Notes: generated by a model not told the origin, from the sequence alone. A stretch of DNA of 64,000 nt from Niabella pedocola (GCF_021044425.1 NZ_JAJNEC010000004.1:620001-684000); one strand, 5' to 3'. Numbered from the stretch's first letter, positions 28,886-39,159 are shown. Made by a program: numbers and translations.

Positions 28886-30298
28886 TCAGCGTTTATTGAC
28901 CAACGCGTTTAAAACAATATAGGGACAGGACACGGAAGTAAGATATACCGGCCCACGGGTATACGATGGCGGATGAAAGCACTCCAGCGGACCTGCATAC
29001 CCGCTGCCCTTCCGGAAATCCGTATCCCTCAATGCCGCAATATATTCTTTTACCAGCTTCCGGGCATTTTGAGGATCCACAAGCCAGAGGGCATAGGCAA
29101 CCCAGCCTACGGGTGTATGCCAATAGGCGCCATTCTGATACTGGTTCAGCGGTGCCGCAGGTATGGCGCCCTCCCAGGCGGTAGCGGAACTGAAATCATC
29201 GGTTGTAAGCACATGCCGTATACCCCCTTTATAGGCCAGGGTACCGGCAACATATGCACCGGAAAGCACGGCAGCAGCTTTTTCTGCCGCTTTACCTGAA
29301 AGTATGTTTAGGTAGATGGCCAGGGCTGTGCCCCATACATCTTTTTGTGCACTCTTGCCGGTAGACGCCCGCAACATGCCGCCGGCATCGGTAAAGGTTC
29401 GGGGTATGGCCAACTTCAGGCTGTCTGCGATCGTTTTATACAATGCGGCTTTTTCCGGGTTGCCCTTTTTTTTAAAGATCGCTGAAAGCTCCAGGGCGGC
29501 CTCATATTTCAGCAATGAAGGATAAAGCAGGTCGCCGGTAATATGAATGGCATCCCTGAATCCAAAGTCAACGGCACGGTACGGTTCTATCGAATGTACA
29601 ATATGGGTTCCGGTACGCGCCGGAGGCACCCTGAAAGCGATCTCCAGCCGGTCGGCCAGCGTTGTACCATTGACTACCTTACTTAAAACAGCCCAATCAC
29701 CGGTAGCGGCAATATAGTGTTTGGCCATCCTGATAAAATAAAACTGGTCACAATACGGTGGAAAGAAGCCGAATTCATGTGTTCCCTGTTCTTCCACATC
29801 ATAGGTGCCCGCAAAATAAACCGGCATCCGGTTATCTGCCAGGATATGATCCGCAATAGCTCCAAAAGGGATCATGCCACCGCCGTTGGTGATGCGCGTT
29901 TGATTGCACTGTGTGGCTGCCGTAAGCAACAGCATATGCTTTTGCTCAACCGCGGTTACAAACCCTGTTTCCAGGCTCATTACATAATCCCTGATCCAGA
30001 AGGCCGGATACGTAGCCCTCCCTCCCGGACGAATGAGCGTACCGCCTGTTCTGTTAAACCCGAACGGTACGGGCAACGGCTCGCCGGCATGCACCCGTGC
30101 GCTATCCAGTACCGCCTGGGTAAGCCCTTTTAAAAACTGCAGGTCTTTTACCTCTATAATCGTTTTCTCCTGCGCCCAAACAGGTTGCGTCCACAAGAGT
30201 GCGGCCGTAAAAATGAGCAGGCTGAAGCGTTGCATTCCTGACACCTCCGGGAATCCTTTTTTTTTGAATCGCATTGTTGCTGTTTTATTCCGATACAT
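28886..30298 (-). CDS. Secreted six-hairpin ((alpha/alpha)6) glycosidase-like protein
   Basis: 470 residues from the ATG at 30298, which overlaps the TAA of the upstream gene by one base (TAATG); the compact signal peptide starts at the internal ATG at 30235 (MQRFSLLIFTAALLW to VWAQ). The mature protein reads as a helical toroid: ATYPAFWIRDYVMSLETGF, GIMIPFGAIADHI-like and NQYQNGAYWHTPVGWVAYALWLVDP, with acidic residues in the WIRD, DVEEQGTHEFG and TAWEGA loops as catalytic candidates. The exact GH family is not recognised. It belongs to the rhamnosidase PUL, so it probably acts on the same oligosaccharide. Confidence 0.7.
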   Translation of the reverse strand: MYRNKTATMRFKKKGFPEVSGMQRFSLLIFTAALLWTQPVWAQEKTIIEVKDLQFLKGLTQAVLDSARVHAGEPLPVPFGFNRTGGTLIRPGGRATYPAFWIRDYVMSLETGFVTAVEQKHMLLLTAATQCNQTRITNGGGMIPFGAIADHILADNRMPVYFAGTYDVEEQGTHEFGFFPPYCDQFYFIRMAKHYIAATGDWAVLSKVVNGTTLADRLEIAFRVPPARTGTHIVHSIEPYRAVDFGFRDAIHITGDLLYPSLLKYEAALELSAIFKKKGNPEKAALYKTIADSLKLAIPRTFTDAGGMLRASTGKSAQKDVWGTALAIYLNILSGKAAEKAAAVLSGAYVAGTLAYKGGIRHVLTTDDFSSATAWEGAIPAAPLNQYQNGAYWHTPVGWVAYALWLVDPQNARKLVKEYIAALRDTDFRKGSGYAGPLECFHPPSYTRGPVYLTSVSCPYIVLNALVNKR

Positions 30299-31569
30299 TA
30301 CCGGTTCTCCTTTAAAGCATACAGTTTCCCCTCACCCGGCAGCAATACATCAGTAAAGACCGATCCCCGCTTATACCGGGTTGTATGCTGCTTCCCATCC
30401 CGCGCCGACACGTGGTATATTTTTTTTATACGCTTATCTACATGAAACGAAAAAGGCGCCTCGCTTTTCAGCGATTTATTAACCACCATCACAAAGGATT
30501 GTTTCGTGCGCGAATCTTTAAAATGTGTAAGGATCATACGTTGACCGTTATCCACCGGTTTCCAGAAAAAATGATCCGGTATAAGCAGCCCTGCCGTGCC
30601 ATCCAGGGAATCTGAATGATACACTTCAATGGCGTCCAGCCATCGGACGGTTTTGCCCAGCTGCTTCAGGTCTGCGTTTAATTGCCGGAAGGGTTTATAC
30701 AGATCCGTCTTGTTACCCATACTGTCAATGATCGCATTCGTAAAGCGCTCCACGGGCTGTCCTACCGGTGTATTGTAGGTAAACCATACGAGGTTTTTGA
30801 TTCCATAGGCCAATGCGGTATAGGCACTGTATCGCAATTCACTGCTATCGGGCCGCCTGTAGGCATGTACAATCCCCATGGATTGCGGGTACATGGAGGT
30901 TGCGATACCATACTGTAAACCCACACGCCGGATCACATCCAGGTTTTTAAAATACGCCGGCCCGAACGATCCGTTTGCCAGCAGCGGGTAATGATCAAAG
31001 GAAAGCAGTTTCAGCTGTTCTTTTCCCACCTTGTGCACCCAGGCCTCTACATAGGCCTTTTCATAGTCGGGATACACAAAGCTGGGGAACAGGTTCACGG
31101 AAGGGATCCCTGCCGGGTCATATTTCAATATGGTTTTATATGCATTGGCCGGCCAATCCAGGTCATCCTTACCCGGTTCATCCACGATAAAATATCCGCC
31201 CAGGCCCGGATGTTTTTTATAAGCCTGCACCATTGCCGCAATAGCTGCTTCGCTGCCCCGCACACGCGGATCCCGCACAAAATAACGCAGCCCGTACCGG
31301 GCGGCCAGGTCAAGGATCTGCAGGTTCCTGCGCTCGGCAACCGCTGCATCCTTATTAAAATTAAACAGACTATCTCCTATAAACTGGATAAAATCCACAT
31401 TTGCCTCTTTGATCCAACGAAACTGTTCATCGTTCATCATTTCCGGCATGGGTCCATAAAAAATACCGATGGAGAACGGACGGGGAAGCGTATCTTTTAC
31501 AACCGCAGCATGGGTGGCAAAAGTCAGGCTCAACCACATGGCGATCCCTATAATTTTTTTTATCTTCAT
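30298..31569 (-). CDS. Secreted TIM-barrel glycoside-hydrolase-like protein
   Basis: 423 residues with a signal peptide (MKIKKIIGIAMWLSL to FATHA). The first ~310 residues look like a clan-A (beta/alpha)8 barrel: FSIGIFYGPMPEMMND, GLGGYFIVDEPGKDDL (DEP where clan-A enzymes carry the acid/base NEP), LLSFDHYPLL and AYGIKNLVWFTYNTPVG. The last ~100 residues form a beta-sandwich (QSFVMVVNKSLKS). It is related in plan to GH42/DUF4434-like proteins, but no family is certain. It starts 37 bases after a lipoprotein gene and its stop overlaps the next start, so it is firmly in the PUL operon. Confidence 0.68.
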   Translation of the reverse strand: MKIKKIIGIAMWLSLTFATHAAVVKDTLPRPFSIGIFYGPMPEMMNDEQFRWIKEANVDFIQFIGDSLFNFNKDAAVAERRNLQILDLAARYGLRYFVRDPRVRGSEAAIAAMVQAYKKHPGLGGYFIVDEPGKDDLDWPANAYKTILKYDPAGIPSVNLFPSFVYPDYEKAYVEAWVHKVGKEQLKLLSFDHYPLLANGSFGPAYFKNLDVIRRVGLQYGIATSMYPQSMGIVHAYRRPDSSELRYSAYTALAYGIKNLVWFTYNTPVGQPVERFTNAIIDSMGNKTDLYKPFRQLNADLKQLGKTVRWLDAIEVYHSDSLDGTAGLLIPDHFFWKPVDNGQRMILTHFKDSRTKQSFVMVVNKSLKSEAPFSFHVDKRIKKIYHVSARDGKQHTTRYKRGSVFTDVLLPGEGKLYALKENR

Positions 31570-31606
31570 AACGATGCTGCTATTTTATATATACCGTTTC
31601 ATATTA

Positions 31607-32782
31607 TCAGGGCTTGTAAAAATTGCCCAGTAACTCTATCTCCATAATGTGGAATGCCCCTACGGTCTTTCCGTCCCAGGGCTCCTGCACCTGTATCCTG
31701 ATGTACCGGTATGCCGCTGCCCCCGGCGGGATCAGGAAGAGTTCACCCTCCGCCATTACATGCGTACCCGAAGTAAAATCGCCGAGCTTTGTCCAGCTGC
31801 CCCACTCCGGAGCCAGGGTATTGCTCCCCCAAAGGGAAAACCGTTTCATATTGCCGATCTGGTACTGATATCCCTGGCGCTGCCATGTTCTGAAAGAATA
31901 CAGGGAAAAGTCCGATACGCCCAGATCAAAGGTTATATGCTGGGGGAAAGGCGCATCCGCCGTATGAAAGCCCGGCTCCGCGTTGGTTTTGCCATCCCAC
32001 ATGTTTGGCATTACCCACCCCCAGGCCATATTGGCATCACCGGGCAGTTTTATCTCCTTAAATTTAGACTTATCCAGCCGGTATCTTACTGTATTGCCGG
32101 GCACAGCAGCCGCCGCCGTTTTTAGCGTATCCACAGAAGTTGTATCAGCGCGGTACCAGGTGGTATAGGACATATCCGTACCTGATTTATAATCAGCAAG
32201 CGTGGTAACGGCAGTTTCCGGAGCTACAAATAATTTTTTTTGAGCACCCGCTACATCCGTATAGGTAAGCTCATGCCCGATGCTTCCGTTATACGTATCG
32301 GCCCCGCCCCAGGTCAGCAACAGCTTTCCGTTTGCATTGTCTACAAAGCTTTGCGTCAGCGGGCGGTTAAACATATTCGACAAAAATGTTGCACCAATGG
32401 AGCGGCCCTGCACCTCTACCGGAACAGACTGCCTGCCCGCATCATCAAAGGTTTTAATAATAAAAGAATACATGCCCTCAGGTATATTCAAAAAATAAGA
32501 AACACTGTCCGCATTACCAGGTATCTTAAACTCCGCAGAGTCTGCAAAATTATTCCAGTAAATTCGGGCTTTCGCAACCGAAGGATCCACTGGCGCCGCC
32601 CAGGTAAACTTAACCCGGTTGAGCCCGGAGTAGGTTTTTACCGCTTTGGCGCGTTCTACATACGTAATGCCTTCAGGTACCACATATTTTTTGTACGTAT
32701 CATCCATTTTCTTGCAGCCGGTAATTCCCATCACCAACAGTGCCGCAAAGAACAGGCTTATATTGATTTTCATTTTGCTCAA
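31607..32782 (-). CDS. DUF4998/DUF5000-type surface glycan-binding lipoprotein
   Basis: 391 residues. The lipobox is MGITGC with lipidated C23. Residues ~30-130 match the DUF4998 pattern (TYVERAKAVKTYSGLNRVKFTW, ARIYWNNFADS). The C-terminal ~150 residues are an F5/8-type C (discoidin-like) fold of the DUF5000 type (QHITFDLGVSDFSLYSFRTWQ, RFSLWGSN, YRYIRIQVQEPWDG, MEIELLG). Such proteins follow susCD in many PULs and are thought to bind glycan on the cell surface. A similar DUF4998 lipoprotein occupies the same slot in the second PUL (57225-58628) but with a different C-terminal domain. Confidence 0.85.
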   Translation of the reverse strand: MSKMKINISLFFAALLVMGITGCKKMDDTYKKYVVPEGITYVERAKAVKTYSGLNRVKFTWAAPVDPSVAKARIYWNNFADSAEFKIPGNADSVSYFLNIPEGMYSFIIKTFDDAGRQSVPVEVQGRSIGATFLSNMFNRPLTQSFVDNANGKLLLTWGGADTYNGSIGHELTYTDVAGAQKKLFVAPETAVTTLADYKSGTDMSYTTWYRADTTSVDTLKTAAAAVPGNTVRYRLDKSKFKEIKLPGDANMAWGWVMPNMWDGKTNAEPGFHTADAPFPQHITFDLGVSDFSLYSFRTWQRQGYQYQIGNMKRFSLWGSNTLAPEWGSWTKLGDFTSGTHVMAEGELFLIPPGAAAYRYIRIQVQEPWDGKTVGAFHIMEIELLGNFYKP

Positions 32783-32803
32783 GTTGACTTTATAATAGAA
32801 TGA

Positions 32804-34021
32804 TTATTGTCCGTCCTGCCCCCATAAGGTCAGCTCCTGTATCACGATCTGTGTTTGACCGCTGGAAATGCCCCAGGTATTTAATGTTTTAAAACGGAGG
32901 TATCTTACAGTAGGAATCCCGGCCTCAAATTCAAACTCCTCTCCTCTGTTGAGGGCATAATCCCTGTCTTCCGGTGTAACCGGTCCTTCACCCGAAGGTT
33001 TGAAGGAACTGAAGGTGCCCAGTTTTACCCAATTATTCCGGTAGATCTTATTTTCAAGGTCTACATAATCTCCGTCCGGATTCACACTGTTGGCGCCCCA
33101 TATTTCAAAATTTTTAGGATGCGATCCCTGGTAAGCACCTTCCGGATGCAGCCAGGTTCGCATACGGCTGATGGCCACCGGCCGGCCCAGGTCAAGGGTA
33201 AAGGTTTGCGGCAGTTGATAGCTCCTGGTGGCAAAAAGACAGCAGTAGCCAAAGCCGCCGTCAAATATCTTACGTAACGGATAATTTTCCACATACTCAT
33301 AATTATCCCCCGGCAGCTCCAGTGCCTTCCAGGCACCCTTATCGATCTGTTTTTCAAACCAGGGTTTTATGAGCGCTTCCTTCTGCACCGTTTTATTGTT
33401 CCAGCGGTCTCTTAACAACACTGCAAATTTGCGCGAAGTTGTATCCATTCCCCTTACGGAAAAGTTAACGCGGTCTGCCGATGTATAATAGGTCGTCAGT
33501 TCACTGTAATTCCCATTACGGAGGGTATCCTGCAGGATCACCACCGCCAGGTTGGCACGTTCGGGGTTTTGCAGTTTTACATTGATCCCTCCAAAGGTGC
33601 CTGCAATACTCAGTGTTTCATATACCGATTGAATGGCCGGTATCAGGGGTTTTACTTTTACAACCAGGGGTTCGGATGCTTTTTCATTTTTACCCACGCT
33701 GTAGAGTTTTACATCATATTCCTCGGTACCACCAAAGCCTTCCACCCGCAGGGTATCTGTGTAGTACGAGGACTTTACTTCCCATTTGGAACCAGGCGAG
33801 GTTTCATACACGGCTTTTACATACCTGAGGTTGGGATCCTTCGGTATCTTGTAAACGATATAAGCGCCGCCGCTCATGGGAATCACCTTTACATCCTGCA
33901 CTTGCGCCGGTGCCGGCAGGTTGGCATCGGTATAGTTTATATAGCCTTCCTTCCGGTTACAGCTTAGAACCACCAGCGAAAGAAGCGCCAAAAGCCACAG
34001 CTGATATTTTCGTTCCATCAT
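32804..34021 (-). CDS. DUF4959/DUF5126/DUF5000-type surface lipoprotein
   Basis: 405 residues from the ATG at 34021. The open frame extends 60 codons further upstream into the susD end, but only the internal start gives a proper lipoprotein signal (MMERKYQLWLLALLSLVV, lipobox VLSC, C21). Order: an N-terminal DUF4959-like domain (VKVIPMSGGAYIVYKIPKDPNL), a middle DUF5126-like domain (ASIAGTFGGINVKLQNPE-like), and a C-terminal discoidin-like DUF5000 domain (QTFTLDLGRPVAISRMRTW, FEIWGAN, VRYLRFKTLNTWG). It is predicted to be a surface glycan-binding protein partnering with SusD. Its paralogue is 58662-59966. Confidence 0.86.
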   Translation of the reverse strand: MMERKYQLWLLALLSLVVLSCNRKEGYINYTDANLPAPAQVQDVKVIPMSGGAYIVYKIPKDPNLRYVKAVYETSPGSKWEVKSSYYTDTLRVEGFGGTEEYDVKLYSVGKNEKASEPLVVKVKPLIPAIQSVYETLSIAGTFGGINVKLQNPERANLAVVILQDTLRNGNYSELTTYYTSADRVNFSVRGMDTTSRKFAVLLRDRWNNKTVQKEALIKPWFEKQIDKGAWKALELPGDNYEYVENYPLRKIFDGGFGYCCLFATRSYQLPQTFTLDLGRPVAISRMRTWLHPEGAYQGSHPKNFEIWGANSVNPDGDYVDLENKIYRNNWVKLGTFSSFKPSGEGPVTPEDRDYALNRGEEFEFEAGIPTVRYLRFKTLNTWGISSGQTQIVIQELTLWGQDGQ

Positions 34022-34053
34022 TGATAAATTTTTAAATGTTACAGTTGTTATTG

Positions 34054-35949
34054 TTACCAGCCGATATTTTGTACCAGGTTGGTATTTACATTCAGGTTGT
34101 TTTCGGATATGGGCCAGAAATAATCCTTTACACCAAAACGCTGCTGAAAAATATTGGTAGGCCGGTAATAGGATTCGGCTGTGGAACCGTAAACATTCCA
34201 ACCGGTAATGGTTTTGTTCATTTCCGTAAGCGACAGCTTCCAGCGGCGCAGGTCCCAGAAACGCTGTTGTTCAAAAGCCAGCTCATTCAACCGCTCGCGC
34301 TGAATGATTTCCCGCACACCGTTTTTGGTTGTTACTTTTGCCGGGTTGGAAGAGAAATCGGCCCAGGCCGTAAGCACTCCCGGAATACCGGCCCGCGTCC
34401 GTACTTTATCCAGGTACTGGAACACTTCCGCATCCGGGCCTTTTACTTCATTCAGACATTCGCTAAACAAAAGATACAGATCTGCAAGACGCATCAGCGG
34501 CCAGGGATAACGGATGGTTGTATAGCTGGAGGGGCTGCGTACATTATCGGGGTGTATCCATTTTTTAATTGGGTAACCTGTAACAGGGCCATTAAAGGCG
34601 GAGGTCTTCCCAATCGGATCGCCCAACTTGAACTGCAGCCAATAAAGCTCATTCTCCTTCTTATCGTTAAACTTACCCTGTCCATACCAGATGCCACCGT
34701 CAAAACCCAGGTAAGCGTAAAATCTTGGTTCGCGGTTAAAATTAAGGGCGGCCGTTGTAAAGCCGTTCCTTAAATACAGGCGGTGCGCCGCTGTAGCCGG
34801 GCGGGTGGTATAACGGTCTGCATACGCCCAGGTCTTATCTTCATTAATCGGCAGGCCGTTGCTGGTATAAAACTGTTCCGCTATTTTTAACGGTGCATTA
34901 TACCGGTTATCCATCCATACCCTGGCCTGCGGACTGGGATCCCAATCTGGTGACGCAAGGATCTGCATCCGGTCGATCCAGCTTTGGGTATTGGCCCAGA
35001 TGATTTCGGAGTTCCATTTTTCAGAAAAGGCCATCCGCAGACTCAGTTCGGTTTGCGTGGTATCGCTGATCAAAAATGCGGCCTTTACGTTGGGATGTTT
35101 ATACAACGCAATCCCTGCGGCTTCGCATACAGTAATGGCCTCCCGGCATGCGTCGGCAGCCCGCTGCCATTTGGCCTCGGAATAGGCGGTGTTAAACAGC
35201 TGCGTTCCGTCGGGGTTTTTAAGACTGGCTTCATCGGTATTACCGTTAAAAAGCGGACTGGCTGCAAACGTGAGTACTTTTGCTTTCAGGCTATACGCCA
35301 CCGGTTGTGTTATTTTTCCATAATACTGCGGATCTACAATAACCTTTGGAAGATCTTCCTTGGCTTCATCAAGTAGTTGTGTTATATAGCTGAAGCAGGA
35401 GTCTACCGGTTCCCGAAGCACTTTCACCTCGTTTACACCCGCCGAAATCGGCAGGTTTGCCCGCACCACCGGGATGGGCCCATACATGCGCAGGAGCAGG
35501 AAATGGTAAAAAGCCTTAAGCACTTTTACCTCTGCGATCCATTGTCTTTTTTCATGAGGCTCCATATCCGGTACCCGTCCTATATTTTCCAGGAAAATAT
35601 TGCAATCCCGGATCGCCCGATACATGTTTTCCCAGTAATCACCACCGATGGGACTGATCACATTCTGATCGCCTTCTGCAAGACGCCGGTAGATACTGGT
35701 TTCGCTAATATCCGGTAGCTCCCATATTTCATCGCCTCCAAACAAAGCAGGACCACCATTGGGCACCGCATCATCGGGCATATAGGAGTAACAGGTAAAG
35801 AGATATTTTTCCGCTTCCCCGCGCATGGCAAAGGCGTTATCGAGTGTTGCCACATTATCAGGAACAATGTCGAGGTATTTTTTGCAGGAAGCCAAACAGC
35901 ATATGATTCCTATAAAAACGCTAACGGCAATTTTTTTCATTATATGCAT
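34054..35949 (-). CDS. SusD/RagB-family outer-membrane glycan-binding lipoprotein
   Basis: 631 residues. Lipoprotein signal CCLASC with C22, followed by KKYLDIVPDNVATLDNAFA, the canonical SusD start. TPR-type helices are spread through the protein, and the C-terminal SusD domain is recognisable (IIQRERLNELAFEQQRFWDLRRWK, PISENNLNVNTNLVQNIGW at the very end). It binds oligosaccharide on the cell surface and closes over the SusC barrel. Ten bases separate it from susC, and the lipoprotein gene starts 33 bases further on. Confidence 0.95.
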   Translation of the reverse strand: MHIMKKIAVSVFIGIICCLASCKKYLDIVPDNVATLDNAFAMRGEAEKYLFTCYSYMPDDAVPNGGPALFGGDEIWELPDISETSIYRRLAEGDQNVISPIGGDYWENMYRAIRDCNIFLENIGRVPDMEPHEKRQWIAEVKVLKAFYHFLLLRMYGPIPVVRANLPISAGVNEVKVLREPVDSCFSYITQLLDEAKEDLPKVIVDPQYYGKITQPVAYSLKAKVLTFAASPLFNGNTDEASLKNPDGTQLFNTAYSEAKWQRAADACREAITVCEAAGIALYKHPNVKAAFLISDTTQTELSLRMAFSEKWNSEIIWANTQSWIDRMQILASPDWDPSPQARVWMDNRYNAPLKIAEQFYTSNGLPINEDKTWAYADRYTTRPATAAHRLYLRNGFTTAALNFNREPRFYAYLGFDGGIWYGQGKFNDKKENELYWLQFKLGDPIGKTSAFNGPVTGYPIKKWIHPDNVRSPSSYTTIRYPWPLMRLADLYLLFSECLNEVKGPDAEVFQYLDKVRTRAGIPGVLTAWADFSSNPAKVTTKNGVREIIQRERLNELAFEQQRFWDLRRWKLSLTEMNKTITGWNVYGSTAESYYRPTNIFQQRFGVKDYFWPISENNLNVNTNLVQNIGW

Positions 35950-35958
35950 TTTAATCAG

Positions 35959-38900
35959 TTAATTAAAATTGAAGTGAACACCCAGGTTATATACTTTCTG
36001 AATGGGATACGCCAGGCCATTGCCTCCCATTTCCACATCCCAGAGTTTGAATTTGCTGAATGTAAGCAGGTTGTTTCCGCTAAAATAAATGCGGACACCT
36101 GAAGAACGTATTTTCCGGGTAAGCTTCTGAGGCAGGGTGTATCCGAACTCTACCGTTTTGAGGCGCAGCAACGCGCCGTTCCTCATAAACCAGGTGCTTG
36201 TTTGACTATTGTTGGGATGCACAAAATTGCTGAGGCGGGGCCAGAAGGCATAAATATGCTGGTTCTGTTCGCTCCAGAAATCATCCGCAATGACTTTAAG
36301 CGCCTGCCGGTCGTCTACAAAAGGCGTGATCTTACTGTAATCGATCCAGAACGATTCGTTGGCCAGTCCCTGGAAGAATAACGACAGATCGAATCCCTTA
36401 TAAGATGCCGAAGGTCCGAATCCATATACGATTTCCGGTACCGTAGGATACCCGATGGGAACCTGGTCCGCCTCCGTGATGCGCCCATCGCCGTTTACAT
36501 CCAGGAACTTGATATCACCACCCAGCACCGGGCGGCCAAAGTTCTGTGCGGGGGAATTGAACGCATCCTCGTCATCTACAAAAAGGCGTTCGGCAATATA
36601 CCCGTAAGCCTGGTTAATATTCTGCCCAACCTTGGAACGCCAGGCTTCTTTATACTGCGGCTCTTCATTTACCAGGTACTTATTGGTTGCATAGGTAAAG
36701 TTACCCATCGCCGACAAAAACAGGCCGTTATCGAACGATTTACTTACGGTAAGCGCCGCATCAATTCCCTGTGAAGACGCTTCTCCTACGTTCGCACGGA
36801 TGGGCGCAGACAATCCCATAGTAGTGGGAATAAATGCCCGCGTCATCAAAATATTGGTGCGGTGCTGTTTGAAAAAATCAACGTTCAGTGTAATGGCATT
36901 GAACAATCCCAGCTCCAGCCCCAGGTTCTGCTGGTATGATTTCTCCCAGGTAATATCTTCATTGGCATACCGTTTAATCAATACCCCGGGCAGGTAGCGG
37001 CTGGCGCCGGAAAGATCCCTTCCAAAACTGGATCCACGTTCCCCGGCGTTCATATTCACTTCCGATAAATAGAAGAAGCGGTCGTCCGGTGAGCCGATCG
37101 CATCATTACCGATGATACCGTAGGTATAGCGCAGCTTAAGTGTATTAACGGTATTCCTTAGCTTTTCAAAGAACGACTCGTTATGAATGGTCCAGGCAAC
37201 ACCTCCTGATGGGAAAAACCCAAAGCGTTTATCTTTATAAAACCGTTCGGAACCATTATAACCGAAATTAAACTCCGCATGATAGCGACTGTCGTACCCA
37301 TAGGTAAACCGGCCGGAAAGCCCGGTATTTCTCAAAGGCAGGGAGGTAAGCAATGTGCTGGCCGAGGAATTAAGCCGCTGCTGCACAATGCCCACCAGCA
37401 TCCCGCTGATGGAATGTTTTTCATGGATCCGGTTGTCGTAATTCAATACCCCCTGCGCATAAAAATTGGAATTCACTTCACGATCGCCGGGGGTAAAATT
37501 CAGGTACTCCGTTCCGATAGGCCCTACCGGCTGCGGATTGGCCGAAGAGTTGATGACGTTATAGGCATAGTTTTGCGTAACCGGATCATAATTGGATACT
37601 TCATAATAGAAGGGGTTATACGAACGGGTAATGCTGTTATAGGCGTAGCGTTCCACATTCAGCATCCCCCTGAAGTTTAATCCTTTGATCCACCCGCCCA
37701 GGTTCTGGGCCACTTCCAGCTGGGCCATCATTTTGGAGCGGTTCCAATCGCGGTAGCCTCTTACCATTTCTGCATAGGGGTTCAGGTAAAGCGAGCCGCG
37801 GTTGCTCCGCGTAACATTATTACCAAACAGAATATGCTTTACATAAGCGTGCGCCGAGTCCTTTGGAAAGGTGGCCGGAAACTGAACCGGATTGGAGCGC
37901 ATCACCATCCCGTACATCTCCTCTCCGTTATAAATAGGCCCGCGATAGTCGTCGAAGTTGCCATACAACCGCACCGTAAGCATGGTGGTTTTTGTAAGAT
38001 CGATATCAATATTCGAACGCAACGAATAGCTTTTAAGATTAATATTACTGTTAAAATTATTTACCGGGTCTACTTTCAGTACGCCGTTATCCTGGTTTAA
38101 AGCTCCGGAAACAAAATAACGGGCCACACCACCACCGCCGCTTACATTGAGGGCATAGCGCTGGTTGCTGGTATGATCTTTAAATAATATCTCCCGCCAG
38201 TCATTGGCCGGATACAAATAAGGATTGGAGCCCGGCTCCCCGGTGCGGTTAATCTTATCGTCTGAATAGAGAATGGTACCCAGCCGGTCTCTTGTAAGCA
38301 CGGCCTCATTGGCCATTTTCATATAGGTAACAGGGTCGGCCAGTTCCATATTTTTTGTAGGCATCGAAAATGCCTGATCTACCCGGAGGGATATTTTCGC
38401 ACTGCCTACCTTTCCTTTTTTGGTATTTACAAGAATCACACCGTTTGCTCCTCTGGCTCCGTATACAGCGGTAGAGGTAGCATCTTTCAAAATGGAAAAG
38501 GCCGCGATATCATCCACGGTTAACCGGGCCAGGTCGGTGCTGCTGGATTCAATACCATCAATCAAAATCAGCGGACCGTTCTTATATCCAAAGGTAGTAA
38601 CCCCTCTTACAAAAAACTCCGCATTATCACGGCCCGGTTCGCCCGTACGCTGATAGCCAATAACACCTGCCACCCTTCCGGCCAGCGCCGTGGTAAGATT
38701 ACTGGAGGGAATGCGCAGCTCTTCCGGGTTAACGGATGTTACCGCACCTACCACCTGCTCTTTCCTGCGCGATTCAAAGCCTACCTGCACCACTACCTGG
38801 TCAAGTGCCTGTACCTTTTCATCCGATTCCAGCACCACTACCAGTTCTTTGCCGGTGCGTACCAGTACCGTCTTCGGCTTATAATCCACCGCAGATACTT

Positions 38901-39159
38901 CTATAGAATCTTTATCTGAAGCAGCCATAATAAAAAAATTACCGTTCTGATCCGTAGCCATCCCCCTGGAAGTACCTTTAATACTTACAGAAGCGTTCTC
39001 TACTGCAGCACCTTCTATATTCATTACTTTACCAAACACCTTAATGGTGTCCTGCGCCTGTACAGCGGTTGTTGCTACACCAACCAGTATACAACTGAGC
39101 ACCAGGCTAGGCATGAGCCGTTTCAGACCTGAAAAACACAGCAGGGTTTTTATTTTCAT
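35959..39159 (-). CDS. SusC/RagA-family TonB-linked outer-membrane transporter
   Basis: 1066 residues with a signal peptide (VLSCILVGVATTAVQAQ). Order: N-terminal carboxypeptidase-regulatory-like domain (~38-115, VFGKVMNIEGAAVENASVSIKG-type), TonB-box/plug region with VVVQVGFESRRKEQVVGAV and the SusC signature LILIDGIESSS, SILKDATSTAVYGARGANGVILV (~195-245), then a 22-strand beta barrel ending in the aromatic GVHFNFN. It imports oligosaccharides with TonB energy, paired with the adjacent SusD. It is the first gene of the minus-strand PUL 39159 to 25970; no dedicated sensor is adjacent. Confidence 0.96.
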   Translation of the reverse strand: MKIKTLLCFSGLKRLMPSLVLSCILVGVATTAVQAQDTIKVFGKVMNIEGAAVENASVSIKGTSRGMATDQNGNFFIMAASDKDSIEVSAVDYKPKTVLVRTGKELVVVLESDEKVQALDQVVVQVGFESRRKEQVVGAVTSVNPEELRIPSSNLTTALAGRVAGVIGYQRTGEPGRDNAEFFVRGVTTFGYKNGPLILIDGIESSSTDLARLTVDDIAAFSILKDATSTAVYGARGANGVILVNTKKGKVGSAKISLRVDQAFSMPTKNMELADPVTYMKMANEAVLTRDRLGTILYSDDKINRTGEPGSNPYLYPANDWREILFKDHTSNQRYALNVSGGGGVARYFVSGALNQDNGVLKVDPVNNFNSNINLKSYSLRSNIDIDLTKTTMLTVRLYGNFDDYRGPIYNGEEMYGMVMRSNPVQFPATFPKDSAHAYVKHILFGNNVTRSNRGSLYLNPYAEMVRGYRDWNRSKMMAQLEVAQNLGGWIKGLNFRGMLNVERYAYNSITRSYNPFYYEVSNYDPVTQNYAYNVINSSANPQPVGPIGTEYLNFTPGDREVNSNFYAQGVLNYDNRIHEKHSISGMLVGIVQQRLNSSASTLLTSLPLRNTGLSGRFTYGYDSRYHAEFNFGYNGSERFYKDKRFGFFPSGGVAWTIHNESFFEKLRNTVNTLKLRYTYGIIGNDAIGSPDDRFFYLSEVNMNAGERGSSFGRDLSGASRYLPGVLIKRYANEDITWEKSYQQNLGLELGLFNAITLNVDFFKQHRTNILMTRAFIPTTMGLSAPIRANVGEASSQGIDAALTVSKSFDNGLFLSAMGNFTYATNKYLVNEEPQYKEAWRSKVGQNINQAYGYIAERLFVDDEDAFNSPAQNFGRPVLGGDIKFLDVNGDGRITEADQVPIGYPTVPEIVYGFGPSASYKGFDLSLFFQGLANESFWIDYSKITPFVDDRQALKVIADDFWSEQNQHIYAFWPRLSNFVHPNNSQTSTWFMRNGALLRLKTVEFGYTLPQKLTRKIRSSGVRIYFSGNNLLTFSKFKLWDVEMGGNGLAYPIQKVYNLGVHFNFN

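Noticed and set aside
34022..34201. 60-codon N-terminal extension of the DUF5126 lipoprotein
   Set aside because: It overlaps the susD 3' end and would bury the lipoprotein signal; the ATG at 34021 is preferred.
34036..34773. 245-codon plus-strand frame
   Set aside because: Antisense to susD, with no signal or domain.
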